Assembly: GCA_012270995.1 (NCBI GenBank)
Contig: JAAXHG010000046.1
Location: forward strand, 1-45,341
DNA from: Vicinamibacteraceae bacterium
Lineage (GTDB): Bacteria > Acidobacteriota > Thermoanaerobaculia > Multivoradales > Multivoraceae
Length of the DNA: 45,341 bases
Reading direction: 5' to 3'
Numbering within the stretch: position 1 is the first letter of the stretch; each line of letters starts with the position of its first letter. The notes beneath the pieces were generated by a model. That model had not been told where the DNA came from and searched no databases. It saw only the letters and a list, made by a program, of their open reading frames with translations. This document shows positions 24,644-32,400 of the stretch, piece after piece. The position numbers and the translations under genes were made by a program.

Positions 24644-26080
24644 ATGCCGGATCGACCCGGGGCCGACCGCCTGGACCGCTTCGTCGCGAATCCGCGGCGG
24701 GCGCTGTGGTTGCTGGCGATGCCGATCCTGATCGGCATGTCGATCCAGACGCTCTACATGATCGTCGACATGTTCTTCGTCGGCCGGGTGAGCCCGGAGG
24801 CGCTGACGGCCCTCGCCTTCAACATGCCGCTCGTGTTCCTGGCGATGGGCGTGACCTTCGGCCTCGGCACCGGCATCACGGCGGTCATCGCGCAGGCGAT
24901 CGGCGCCAGGGACCGGATCCGCGCCGACCGCGCCGCGGAGCACGCGGTCCTGATCGGCGCCGCCGTCGCCGCGGCCACCATGGGTTCGGCGCTCATCTTC
25001 GGCATTCGGCTGCTCCACGCGCTCGGCGTGCCCGCGGAACTCGTGCCGCAGGCCTGGGACTACTTCCGCATTCTCGCCTGCGGCTATCCCTTCATGGTGC
25101 TGGCCGTCTTCTTCCGCTCGATCCTCTCCGGAGAGGGCAACGTGAAGACCCCCGTCATGATCCAGGGCGCGGCCACGCTGCTCAACATCGCCCTCGACCC
25201 GCTCTTCATCTTCACCTTCGGAATGGGCGTCGCCGGTGCGGCCCTGGCCACGATCGTGAGCCAGGCGATCGCGGCGCTGGCCTTCGTCTATCTGCTGTTC
25301 ATCGCCAAGCTCTCGTACGTCCGCTTCAACCTCCGGAACTTCCGCTACGACCCCGCGATCACCCGCAGCATCTGCGTCATCGGCCTGCCGGCGTCCCTGT
25401 CCTTCCTGGTCATGTCGATGGGCGGCGGCATCTTCAACCGCATCCTGGTCGAGCACACGCCCGACGCCGTGGCCGCCCTCCAGATCGGCAGCCGCCTCGA
25501 CCACGTCGTCATCCTGCCCCAGGTCGCGGTCGCTTCGGGCCTCGTCACCCTGGTGGGGATGTTCTACGGCGCCCGCCGCGGCGACCTGCTCCGTAGCATC
25601 GTCCACTACGCCATGCTGCGGACGATCCTGCTCAGCATGGCGATCGCCGCCGCGTTCTACGTGCTGGCTCCCGGCCTCGTCGCCTTCTTCACCGACAGCC
25701 CGGGTATCCGAAACCTGGGCGTCGACTACCTGCGGGTGGTCGTGTTCGCCTATCCGTTCATCGGCATTTCGATCCTGACCGGGCGCACACTGCAGGGCCT
25801 TGGCCGCGGATCCCCCGAACTCTGGCTCTCCCTGCTGCGGGTGATCCTGATCAGCGCGCCGCTCGCGTGGGCCGTGACCTTCTGGCTACGCTGGCCCGTC
25901 CAGTGGGTGTGGTACTCCTCACTCGTCGCAACCGTGATCTCCGCGAACGTGGCGCTCCTGTGGCTGACGGCCGGCCTGCGGTCCGCGATCAACACGATCG
26001 GCGGCGCAGCGCCTCCGGGCGATCTGCCCGCCGCCGAGCTACCGGTCGAGGCGACAGCCGAGGCCGCGGAGCCGGCATGA
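24644..26080 (+). CDS. MATE family multidrug/organic cation efflux transporter
   Basis: A 478-aa protein with twelve hydrophobic segments in two homologous halves. The N-half has PILIGMSIQTLYMIVDMFFVG and FGLGTGITAVIAQAIGA, and the second half repeats the pattern with PASLSFLVMSMGGGIFN and ASGLVTLVGMFYGA, as in NorM/DinF-type MATE proteins. They export drugs or metabolites against H+ or Na+. ATG 24644 has GAGGTAA about 10 nt upstream. The last ~30 residues are a Pro/Ala/Glu-rich cytoplasmic tail. Its stop overlaps the next gene's ATG (ATGA), suggesting a functional link with that secreted protein. Confidence 0.94.
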   Translation: MPDRPGADRLDRFVANPRRALWLLAMPILIGMSIQTLYMIVDMFFVGRVSPEALTALAFNMPLVFLAMGVTFGLGTGITAVIAQAIGARDRIRADRAAEHAVLIGAAVAAATMGSALIFGIRLLHALGVPAELVPQAWDYFRILACGYPFMVLAVFFRSILSGEGNVKTPVMIQGAATLLNIALDPLFIFTFGMGVAGAALATIVSQAIAALAFVYLLFIAKLSYVRFNLRNFRYDPAITRSICVIGLPASLSFLVMSMGGGIFNRILVEHTPDAVAALQIGSRLDHVVILPQVAVASGLVTLVGMFYGARRGDLLRSIVHYAMLRTILLSMAIAAAFYVLAPGLVAFFTDSPGIRNLGVDYLRVVVFAYPFIGISILTGRTLQGLGRGSPELWLSLLRVILISAPLAWAVTFWLRWPVQWVWYSSLVATVISANVALLWLTAGLRSAINTIGGAAPPGDLPAAELPVEATAEAAEPA

Positions 26081-26709
26081 GCCGAAGGGCGGCGGCCGCG
26101 GGTGGCGTCCTCTGCGCGGCCCTCGCAGCGACACCCGCCGGCAGCCAGGGCTGTCCGGGCCCCCTCTACCACGCCCTGTTCCCTCAGGACGTCTACGTCC
26201 TGCGCGGCTTCGTGACCGAGGTGGCCGCACTGCCGGCCGAAGACGACGGCGCATACCAGCTCGAGGTCCAGAACGAAGGCTCGGTGCACCTGCCAGTACC
26301 CAGGTCGCGCTACGTCGTCACGGTCGAGATCACCGAGGAGGACTGCTCGGTCCGATCGATGACCGCACCGGAAATGCGCGACCGCTTCGCCGTCGGGGAC
26401 GAGGTGAAGATCGTGGCCCATGCGGTGCCCGGTTCGCGCCGGTCGCTCGTCGCTCCCTTCGAACGGGTTGCTCTGGTCATGGCCGAGGCCGGGGAGAGCA
26501 GGTACATCAAGAACACCTTCGACTACTACGAAGCGCTGCTCGAACTCGACGAGCGCTTCCACGACCACGACAAGTTCTCCCTGCTCTCCCAGATGGGCCG
26601 CTACCTGGACTCCCGTGACGACTTCGAGAGCCTGCTCGAGGAGCAGATTCGTCAGCGTCGTCTCAGACGGCAGTTGCTCGACCTGTACGACGTGCTGAGA
26701 GAACAGTAG
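26077..26709 (+). CDS. Secreted protein of unknown function
   Basis: A 210-aa protein with an Ala-rich signal peptide ending near GSQG, then two cysteines (in GCPGPLY and EEDCSV) that could pair. The middle is a beta-rich part (VLRGFVTEVAALP, YVVTVEITEEDC, GDEVKIVAHAVPG) reminiscent of an OB-like fold. The C-terminal third is charged and helical (LLELDERFHDHDKF, LLEEQIRQRRLRRQLL). No family recognised. ATG 26077 overlaps the MATE stop by 4 nt, so it is translated with the exporter. A palindrome marks its 3' end. Confidence 0.65.
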   Translation: MSRRAAAAGGVLCAALAATPAGSQGCPGPLYHALFPQDVYVLRGFVTEVAALPAEDDGAYQLEVQNEGSVHLPVPRSRYVVTVEITEEDCSVRSMTAPEMRDRFAVGDEVKIVAHAVPGSRRSLVAPFERVALVMAEAGESRYIKNTFDYYEALLELDERFHDHDKFSLLSQMGRYLDSRDDFESLLEEQIRQRRLRRQLLDLYDVLREQ

Positions 26710-26721
26710 GCAAACCAGGCC

Positions 26722-26737
26722 CCGGGGCCGGCCCCGG
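26722..26737. terminator. 16-nt perfect palindrome between convergent genes
   Basis: CCGGGGCCGGCCCCGG is its own reverse complement and can fold to a 6-bp stem with a CCGG loop on either strand. It lies in the 30-nt gap between the secreted-protein stop (26709) and the GNAT stop (26740), the expected place for a bidirectional terminator. No T-tract is present. Confidence 0.45.
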
Positions 26738-26739
26738 TC

Positions 26740-27228
26740 CTAGCCCGCATCGCGCTCCATCACCAGGAAGTGACACGGGCGAAGCGGCCTTCTCGTCGGC
26801 GGCGGATTCACCGCTTCGAACGGTTCGATGCGCACCAGCCGGTATCCCATGCGTCTGTACCAGGCGGAGAGCTCGGGCCGCGTGCTGAGCACCCAGAGCT
26901 GGAAGACACCGCATCCGGCTTCACGCAACCAACTCTCGGCCGCGGCCATCAGATCGCGGCCCAGCCCGATGCTCTGCCGCACCGTCGCCACCGAGACCAG
27001 ACCGAGATAGCCGGTTTCGCCGCGGCGTTCGACGTACACGCAGCCATCCAAGCCGCCTCGATCCGCATCGCAGACGAGGAAGGCGCCGCGCTCGAGACGC
27101 TCCCTGACCTCCCGAAGCCCGATTCGGTCGCCGGTGAGCATGTCAGCCTCGATCTGAAAGGCGTCGTTGACGAGGACGACGAGCGCTTCCGCGTCGGCGA
27201 GCGTCGCGTTGCGGCAGGTGAAGGGCAT
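26740..27228 (-). CDS. GNAT family N-acetyltransferase
   Basis: A 162-aa GCN5-related acetyltransferase. It starts CRNATLADAEALVVLVNDAF, the usual beta1-alpha1; the acetyl-CoA-binding loop region VATVRQSIGLGRDLM corresponds to motif A (Q/RxxGxG/A), and WYRRMGYRL is the late motif B. It should acetylate an amine or protein N-terminus. ATG 27228 begins the domain; the frame stays open far upstream, but that overlaps the divergent carboxylase. Convergent with the MATE-linked secreted gene. Acceptor substrate unknown. Confidence 0.85.
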   Translation of the reverse strand: MPFTCRNATLADAEALVVLVNDAFQIEADMLTGDRIGLREVRERLERGAFLVCDADRGGLDGCVYVERRGETGYLGLVSVATVRQSIGLGRDLMAAAESWLREAGCGVFQLWVLSTRPELSAWYRRMGYRLVRIEPFEAVNPPPTRRPLRPCHFLVMERDAG

Positions 27229-27250
27229 GAACAGGGAACACAAGTCGAGT

Positions 27251-27268
27251 CGCGGCGTCTGCGCCGCG
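27251..27268. other. Inverted repeat in a divergent intergenic region
   Basis: CGCGGCG-TCTG-CGCCGCG is a perfect 7-bp inverted repeat with a 4-nt loop, in the 159-nt gap between the divergent GNAT (start 27228) and carboxylase (start 27388) genes. It could be a regulator site or leader hairpin; in such GC-rich DNA a chance hairpin is also possible. A weak -10-like TATCCT lies at 27351-27356 ahead of the carboxylase. Confidence 0.3.
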
Positions 27269-27387
27269 CTGGTGCACAGGCACCGGGCCTGTTCGAAAAG
27301 CTCGGTCGACGAGCCGCCACAGGAAGCGGCGGATCTTAGCGCCGCCCCTGTATCCTCGCGTCCTTCCTCAACCGACGGGGTCAGTCC

Positions 27388-30300
27388 ATGCCGCAACTCG
27401 AACGGGTCCTGATCAGCAACCGCGGCGAGATCGCCATTCGCATCGTCCAGGCCGCCTCGGCACTCGGCATGGAATCGGTGGGCGTCTATCCGGCCGCCGA
27501 TTCGCTCTCGCTTCACACCCGTCTCACCACGTCGGCCGTCGAGATCGGAAACGGCGTTCCGGACGATGCCGTCGCCGCCTATCTCGACGCGGAGGCGCTC
27601 GTGGCGGCGGCGCGCCGAAGCGGCTGCGACTGCGTCCATCCCGGCTACGGTTTCCTGGCGGAAAGCGCCGCGTTCGCGGAGCAGTGCGCCGAGGCCGGTC
27701 TCGTCTTCGTCGGACCGCCCCCCGCCGCGCTCTTGCTGTTCGGCGACAAGGTACGCTCCCGCCAGCTTGCAGCCTCCCTCGGCATTCCCGTGGTCCCCGG
27801 AAGCGACGGCCCGACCGCGTCCCCCTCCGACGCCGCGGATCTGGCGGCGTTGCTCGGCTTCCCGGTGATGCTCAAGGCCGCCGGCGGTGGAGGCGGCCGC
27901 GGCATGCGTCGAGTCGCATCCGCCGAGGGTCTGACCGAGGCGTTCGCCCGCTGCCGCAGCGAGGCGGAGGCGGCGTTCGGCAGCGGCGCCCTGTTCGTCG
28001 AGAAGCTGATCGAGCGCCCGCGCCACATCGAAGTCCAGGTTCTCGCGGACCATGAGGGCAACGTGGTCCACCTGCACGAGCGGGACTGCTCCGTCCAGTT
28101 GCGCAACCAGAAGGTCATCGAGACCGCGCCGGCACCGGGCCTGGACGCCGATCTCCAGGACCGCATCCTCGCCGATGCCGTGAAGCTGGTCGCCGCGGCC
28201 GGCTACAGCAGCGCCGGCACGGTGGAGTTCCTGGTCGTGCCCGAGACCGGCGAGCACTTCTTCATCGAGTGCAACGCGCGCATCCAGGTCGAACACACGG
28301 TCACCGAACAGGTGACCGGGGTCGATCTAGTCGAGGCCCAGTTCCGGATCGCCTCCGGCGCCACGCTTGCCTCGCTCGGTCTCGGCGATCAGAACGCGGT
28401 CGGCGCACCGCGCGGGTCCGCCGTCCAGGCCCGGGTGGTCGCCCGCGGCGCCGGAACGCTGACCGCATACAAGGAGCCCACCGGCCCCGGCGTACGGGTC
28501 GACGGCTGCGGCTACGTCGGTTACGCGCCCCCGCCCCAGTTCGACCCGCTGCTCGCCAAGGTCATTGCGGCGAGTTCCTCGTCGTTCGGCCCCGGCCACT
28601 CCTCCTACGTCGCCGCGGTCGACCGTCTTGTCCGGGCCCTGGGCGAGTTCCACATCGGAGGTCTGGCCACGAACCTGAGCCAACTGAAGGCCATCCTCGC
28701 CACCGACGCCGTGCGCAGCGGCGACGCGCGGACGACGCTCCTCGCCGAGCATCCGGATCTTCTCTCCCCCACCGCTGACGCCGGCGGAAACGGCGCCCTG
28801 ACGCTGCTCCGGCAGCAGGCGACGCTGATCGGCGTGTCCCCGGCCGGCGGCGCCGGCACCCCGGATCGCGCGACATCGACGGCCGACGAACTGGAGGTCG
28901 GCCCCGGCCAACAGGCCGTCCGTTGTCCCATGGCGGGCTCGATCCTGGAGATCCGGGCCGCTCAGGGCGACCGCGTCGCTGCCGGCGAACCGCTCCTGAT
29001 CGTCAGCGCCATGAAGATGGAGTCCCAGGTCGCAGCGGCTACGAGCGGGACGGTCGCGGCGCTGCAACCGCTTCAGGCCGGCGACACGGTGGAGGCCGGG
29101 CAGATCGTCGCGGTCATCGCACCGGATGAGGGCGCGATGAGCGAGACGCAAGCGGAACGGCGAGACGATTCCTGGGCCCCGCAGCTCGAGGATGTCGCCA
29201 CGATGCAGGCGCTCGCGCACAAGCGGCTGGCGCCCGGCTCCGACGAGCGCGGCGTCGTGCGCCAGCGCAGCCGCGGAAAACTGACCTGCCGGGAGCGCAT
29301 CGACCTCCTGCTCGACGACGGCAGCTTCCACGAGATCGGCAGCATCGCGGGCTTCGCCTCCTACGACGACGAGGGCTCGATCGTGGACTTCACGCCGGCC
29401 AACCACGTCGGGGGCTGGGGCCGGATCGACGGCCGCACCACCGTCGTCTGCGCCGACGACTTCACCTCCCGGGGCGGCCACGCGGACGGAGCGATCGGAG
29501 AAAAGAGCCGCCATCTCGATCGGCTGGCCCTCGAGATGCGGGTGCCCTCGGTTCGCCTCCTCGACGGCTCGTCCGGCGGCGGCAGCGTCGCTTCGATGGT
29601 GCCGAAGCAGCAGAAGGAGGGCGAAAGCAAGGCGAAGGAGAGTCGCGGCGCGATCAAGGCCGGGCGTCCCCGGGTCGCGGGCGCCGGCGGCTCGTTCCTG
29701 CCCGGCCACCTCGGCAGCACGATGTACACGGAGCAACTGAGCACGGTGCCGGTCGTCAATCTGCTGCTCGGCAGCGTCGTCGGCATTGGCGCCGCCAAGG
29801 CCGTCCTGGGGCACTTCTCCGTCATGGTCCGCGACATCGCCCAGTTGTTCGTCGCCGGGCCGCCGGTCGTCCGCCCGGCGATGGGCTACGACATCACGAA
29901 GGAGGATCTCGGCGGCTGGCACATCCACTGCCGCAACGGCTCGGTGGACAACCTCGCCGAGACGGAAGAGGAAGCGATGGCGCTTACCCGGCGGTTCCTC
30001 TCCTACCTGCCCCCTTCCGTCTTCGAGACGCCACCGGTCTCAGCCCCGGCCGCGAACGATCCGCCCGACCGGCGCGACGAGGAACTCTTCAGCCTGATTC
30101 CCCGCAAGCGCACGGCCACCTTCGACGTCCGCCGCGCCATCCGCCTGATGGCGGACACGGGTTCCTTCTTCGAGATCGGCCCGCTATGGGGTACCGATCA
30201 GGTCACCGGCTTCGTACGGATGAACGGCCACCCGATGGGAGTGATCGCCTCGGACAGCCAGCACACGAACGGCGGCGCGCTGACCGCCGACGGCTGCCGA

Positions 30301-30831
30301 AAGCTCAGCCGCCACCTGGACCTCTGCGACCTCTTCCACCTGCCGGTGCTCAATCTCGTCGACAATCCCGGCTTCGCCGTCGGCCTCGAACACGAGATCA
30401 CCGGCACGATCCGCTGGGGCGGCCAGTGGATGATCGCCTTCTCCCAGGTTACCGTGCCCATCTTCACCGTCATCATGCGGCGCAGCTTCGGTGTCGCCGG
30501 CAACAACTACGCCACGCCCCGCGCCGAACCCTCCATGCGCGTCGCCTGGCCCGCCGCCGACACCGGCGGCATCCCGCCCGAAGGCGGCATCGAAGCCGCC
30601 TACAAGCGCCAGCTCGCCGAAGCCGAAGACCCACGGGCCCTTCGCGACGAGTTGATGGCGAGGATCGAGAGCGCCCGCGGCCCGGTCGGCCCGCTGTCTC
30701 GCTTCCAGATCGAGGAGATGATCGATCCTCGGGACACTCGCAAGATGATCTGCGAGTGGCTCGAAACCGCCTGGAAGATCGTCTCGCAACCAGCACGGCT
30801 CAAGCCGCGGCCGATTCAGTTCCGGCCGTGA
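27388..30831 (+). CDS. Single-chain biotin-dependent acyl-CoA carboxylase (BC-BCCP-CT)
   Basis: A 1147-aa protein carrying all three parts of an acyl-CoA carboxylase. Residues 1-450 are biotin carboxylase (RVLISNRGEIAIRI start, ATP-grasp GGGGRGMR, EKLIERPRHIEVQVL, ECNARIQVEHTVTE). Residues ~510-580 are the biotin carrier with SAMKMES, biotin Lys543. Residues ~600-1147 are both halves of the carboxyltransferase. Separate subunits are commoner; this order in one chain matches the long-chain acyl-CoA carboxylase type described from Mycobacterium. It would make malonyl-, methylmalonyl- or longer 2-carboxyacyl-CoA. ATG 27388 starts the BC domain. Substrate length cannot be read. A biotin ligase must be elsewhere in the genome. 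Confidence 0.93.
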   Translation: MPQLERVLISNRGEIAIRIVQAASALGMESVGVYPAADSLSLHTRLTTSAVEIGNGVPDDAVAAYLDAEALVAAARRSGCDCVHPGYGFLAESAAFAEQCAEAGLVFVGPPPAALLLFGDKVRSRQLAASLGIPVVPGSDGPTASPSDAADLAALLGFPVMLKAAGGGGGRGMRRVASAEGLTEAFARCRSEAEAAFGSGALFVEKLIERPRHIEVQVLADHEGNVVHLHERDCSVQLRNQKVIETAPAPGLDADLQDRILADAVKLVAAAGYSSAGTVEFLVVPETGEHFFIECNARIQVEHTVTEQVTGVDLVEAQFRIASGATLASLGLGDQNAVGAPRGSAVQARVVARGAGTLTAYKEPTGPGVRVDGCGYVGYAPPPQFDPLLAKVIAASSSSFGPGHSSYVAAVDRLVRALGEFHIGGLATNLSQLKAILATDAVRSGDARTTLLAEHPDLLSPTADAGGNGALTLLRQQATLIGVSPAGGAGTPDRATSTADELEVGPGQQAVRCPMAGSILEIRAAQGDRVAAGEPLLIVSAMKMESQVAAATSGTVAALQPLQAGDTVEAGQIVAVIAPDEGAMSETQAERRDDSWAPQLEDVATMQALAHKRLAPGSDERGVVRQRSRGKLTCRERIDLLLDDGSFHEIGSIAGFASYDDEGSIVDFTPANHVGGWGRIDGRTTVVCADDFTSRGGHADGAIGEKSRHLDRLALEMRVPSVRLLDGSSGGGSVASMVPKQQKEGESKAKESRGAIKAGRPRVAGAGGSFLPGHLGSTMYTEQLSTVPVVNLLLGSVVGIGAAKAVLGHFSVMVRDIAQLFVAGPPVVRPAMGYDITKEDLGGWHIHCRNGSVDNLAETEEEAMALTRRFLSYLPPSVFETPPVSAPAANDPPDRRDEELFSLIPRKRTATFDVRRAIRLMADTGSFFEIGPLWGTDQVTGFVRMNGHPMGVIASDSQHTNGGALTADGCRKLSRHLDLCDLFHLPVLNLVDNPGFAVGLEHEITGTIRWGGQWMIAFSQVTVPIFTVIMRRSFGVAGNNYATPRAEPSMRVAWPAADTGGIPPEGGIEAAYKRQLAEAEDPRALRDELMARIESARGPVGPLSRFQIEEMIDPRDTRKMICEWLETAWKIVSQPARLKPRPIQFRP

Positions 30832-30838
30832 GTGTCAC

Positions 30839-31273
30839 TCAGCCCAGTAGCGGATTGTGGGCCGGCAATTCAGGAAACCTGCTGAAATCACGGTCGGCGG
30901 TCCAGAACTCGGTGACGCCGTGCGCGAGGCAGAGGGAAGCCACGCGTGCGTCGTGGACCATCGGCCCTCTTACCTGGCCCTGACGGAGCAAGTCCTTCAA
31001 CAACTCCCAGTGAGCGAACGTCTCCGTCAAGAGCTCTGAGACCGGAGACTCAAGCCAGGCATCGACCTGCTCGATCGCGGCCTCCAATGTCGAAGGGGGA
31101 CGGTAGATGCCCGGGCGCGTGACCGTGGCCAGAAACTCGTGAACGCACGGCCACGGCAGAGCCCATGCCACGCGCCCCTCGGCAAGGGCCGACACACACG
31201 CCTTGGCCCGTTCGTGCCATTCGGAGTCGGCGCGGTGGGCGTACACGAGGATGTTCGTGTCCGTGGCGATCAA
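30839..31273 (-). CDS. vapC: VapC-type PIN-domain toxin
   Basis: A 144-aa PIN-domain ribonuclease with the acidic residues of the active site: Asp5 (TDTNILVYA), Glu46 (CVHEFLATV), Asp108 (VHDARVASL) and the Asp127/Asp129 region (TADRDF). VapC toxins cleave tRNA or rRNA when free of antitoxin. TTG at 31273 overlaps the VapB stop by 4 nt (TTGA) and sits exactly at the usual N-terminus, one residue before IATDTN; a longer frame to 31315 is unlikely. Convergent with the carboxylase. It looks intact and active. Confidence 0.9.
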   Translation of the reverse strand: MIATDTNILVYAHRADSEWHERAKACVSALAEGRVAWALPWPCVHEFLATVTRPGIYRPPSTLEAAIEQVDAWLESPVSELLTETFAHWELLKDLLRQGQVRGPMVHDARVASLCLAHGVTEFWTADRDFSRFPELPAHNPLLG

Positions 31274-31515
31274 CCTCCCCGGCCCTCGTAGATCGCTTCG
31301 CGGATGCGAGGCCAATCGGCGCCCCGGAACTCCGGCTCCAGTCCGTCGCCGTCGACGCTCGCATCTCTCAGCGTAAAGCCCACGGCTTCCCGGTCAACCT
31401 TGATCGCCATCCGCAACCCGCGCTCGAACAGCTCCCGCAGCGTGATGTTCTCACTCGCCGCATGGGCCTTCGCCTCTCTCGCCAAGTCGTCCGAGATCTC
31501 GATCGTGGTCTTCAC
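31270..31515 (-). CDS. vapB: VapB-type antitoxin
   Basis: An 81-aa protein with the N-terminal KTTIEISDDLAREAKAHAA, a ribbon-helix-helix DNA-binding pattern shared by this VapB subfamily, a middle helix (TLRELFERGLR), and an acidic tail ending WPRIREAIYEGRGG that would bind VapC. GTG at 31515 has GGGGA about 6 nt upstream and fits the family; the ATG seven codons further out is less likely. The start of vapC overlaps its stop. Candidate operator at 31537-31555. Confidence 0.88.
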   Translation of the reverse strand: MKTTIEISDDLAREAKAHAASENITLRELFERGLRMAIKVDREAVGFTLRDASVDGDGLEPEFRGADWPRIREAIYEGRGG

Positions 31516-31536
31516 TATGGGTCCCCATATCTCCAA

Positions 31537-31555
31537 GTACGGTGCACCACCCTAC
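31537..31555. promoter_or_regulatory. Candidate VapBC operator overlapping the promoter
   Basis: GTACGGTG-CAC-CACCCTAC is an inverted repeat with 8-bp arms, one mismatch and a 3-nt spacer, 22 nt upstream of the vapB start. On the minus strand it covers a TAGGGT (-10-like) that follows a TTGATG (-35-like) by 17 nt. Ribbon-helix-helix antitoxins repress at such palindromes. It is inferred from position and symmetry alone. Confidence 0.4.
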
Positions 31556-31630
31556 TCGAAGCGCCCCGTCACATCAAGAAGCGCCGGCGGCAAGTTGGCA
31601 AACCTCGATCCCATGTAGCCTCGGCCCACC

Positions 31631-32374
31631 GTGCGACGACTCACCGACTACCGCGTCCTGACCTTCGACTGCTACGGCACCCTGATCGACTGGGAGACGG
31701 GGATCTGGGACGCGCTGCAGCCGCTGATCATGCGGAACCGGGACGCCGACGTGACCCGCGACACTGCGCTGCTTGCCTTCGGGCAGTGCGAGAGCCTTCA
31801 GGAGCAGGAGACGCCTGATCTGCTCTACTCCGACCTGCTGGCCCGCGTGCATGGACGCATCGCCGACCGCCTGGACATGCAGACGGACCCGGAACTCGAC
31901 GAGACCTTCGGCGCCTCCGTGCCCGACTGGCCGGCGTTCGCCGACACGGCGGACGCTCTGCGCGTCCTCAAGCGACACTTCCGGCTGGTCATCCTCTCGA
32001 ACGTCCACCGAGCCGGCATCGCCGGTTCGAACCGCAAGCTCGGAGTCGAGTTCGACGCGATCTACACCGCCGAGGACATCGGCTCGTACAAGCCGGCCGA
32101 CCGGAACTTCGAGTACCTGCTAGAGCACCTCAAGTCCGACTTCGGACTCGACCGGTCCGACATCCTGCACACCGCGCAGAGCCTGCACCATGACCATGTG
32201 CCGGCGAAGCGGTTCGGGCTCGCCAATGCCTGGATCGACCGCCAACGGCTCTCGGAGGGCGGAAGCTGGGGTGCTACCGAGCGCGTAGGGACGGTGCCGA
32301 CGACCGACTTCGTGTTCTTCTCGATGGGCGAGATGGCAGCGACCGTAGCGGCGTGCGCGAGCACCGGGCCGTAG
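31631..32374 (+). CDS. HAD-superfamily hydrolase (2-haloacid dehalogenase type II-like)
   Basis: A 247-aa HAD protein. The nucleophile motif FDCYGTLIDWE has Asp13, the signature of type II haloacid dehalogenases where FD-x-YGT-L-x-D/E differs from phosphatases. LVILSNV supplies the Ser of motif II and SYKPADRNFEY the Lys. Type II enzymes hydrolyse 2-haloacids such as 2-chloropropionate, but close relatives act on phosphates; the helical cap gives no clear hint. Start is GTG 31631. It is divergent from vapB and convergent with the Ppx/GppA gene. Confidence 0.88.
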   Translation: MRRLTDYRVLTFDCYGTLIDWETGIWDALQPLIMRNRDADVTRDTALLAFGQCESLQEQETPDLLYSDLLARVHGRIADRLDMQTDPELDETFGASVPDWPAFADTADALRVLKRHFRLVILSNVHRAGIAGSNRKLGVEFDAIYTAEDIGSYKPADRNFEYLLEHLKSDFGLDRSDILHTAQSLHHDHVPAKRFGLANAWIDRQRLSEGGSWGATERVGTVPTTDFVFFSMGEMAATVAACASTGP

Positions 32375-32400
32375 CAGGCCGAACCGCAGGGCGCCGCCCC

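Noticed and set aside
32012..32045. GGTTCGAACCG resembling a tRNA T-loop
   Set aside because: It lies inside the intact HAD gene with no acceptor or anticodon stem around it. Other TTCGA sites also lack tRNA structure.
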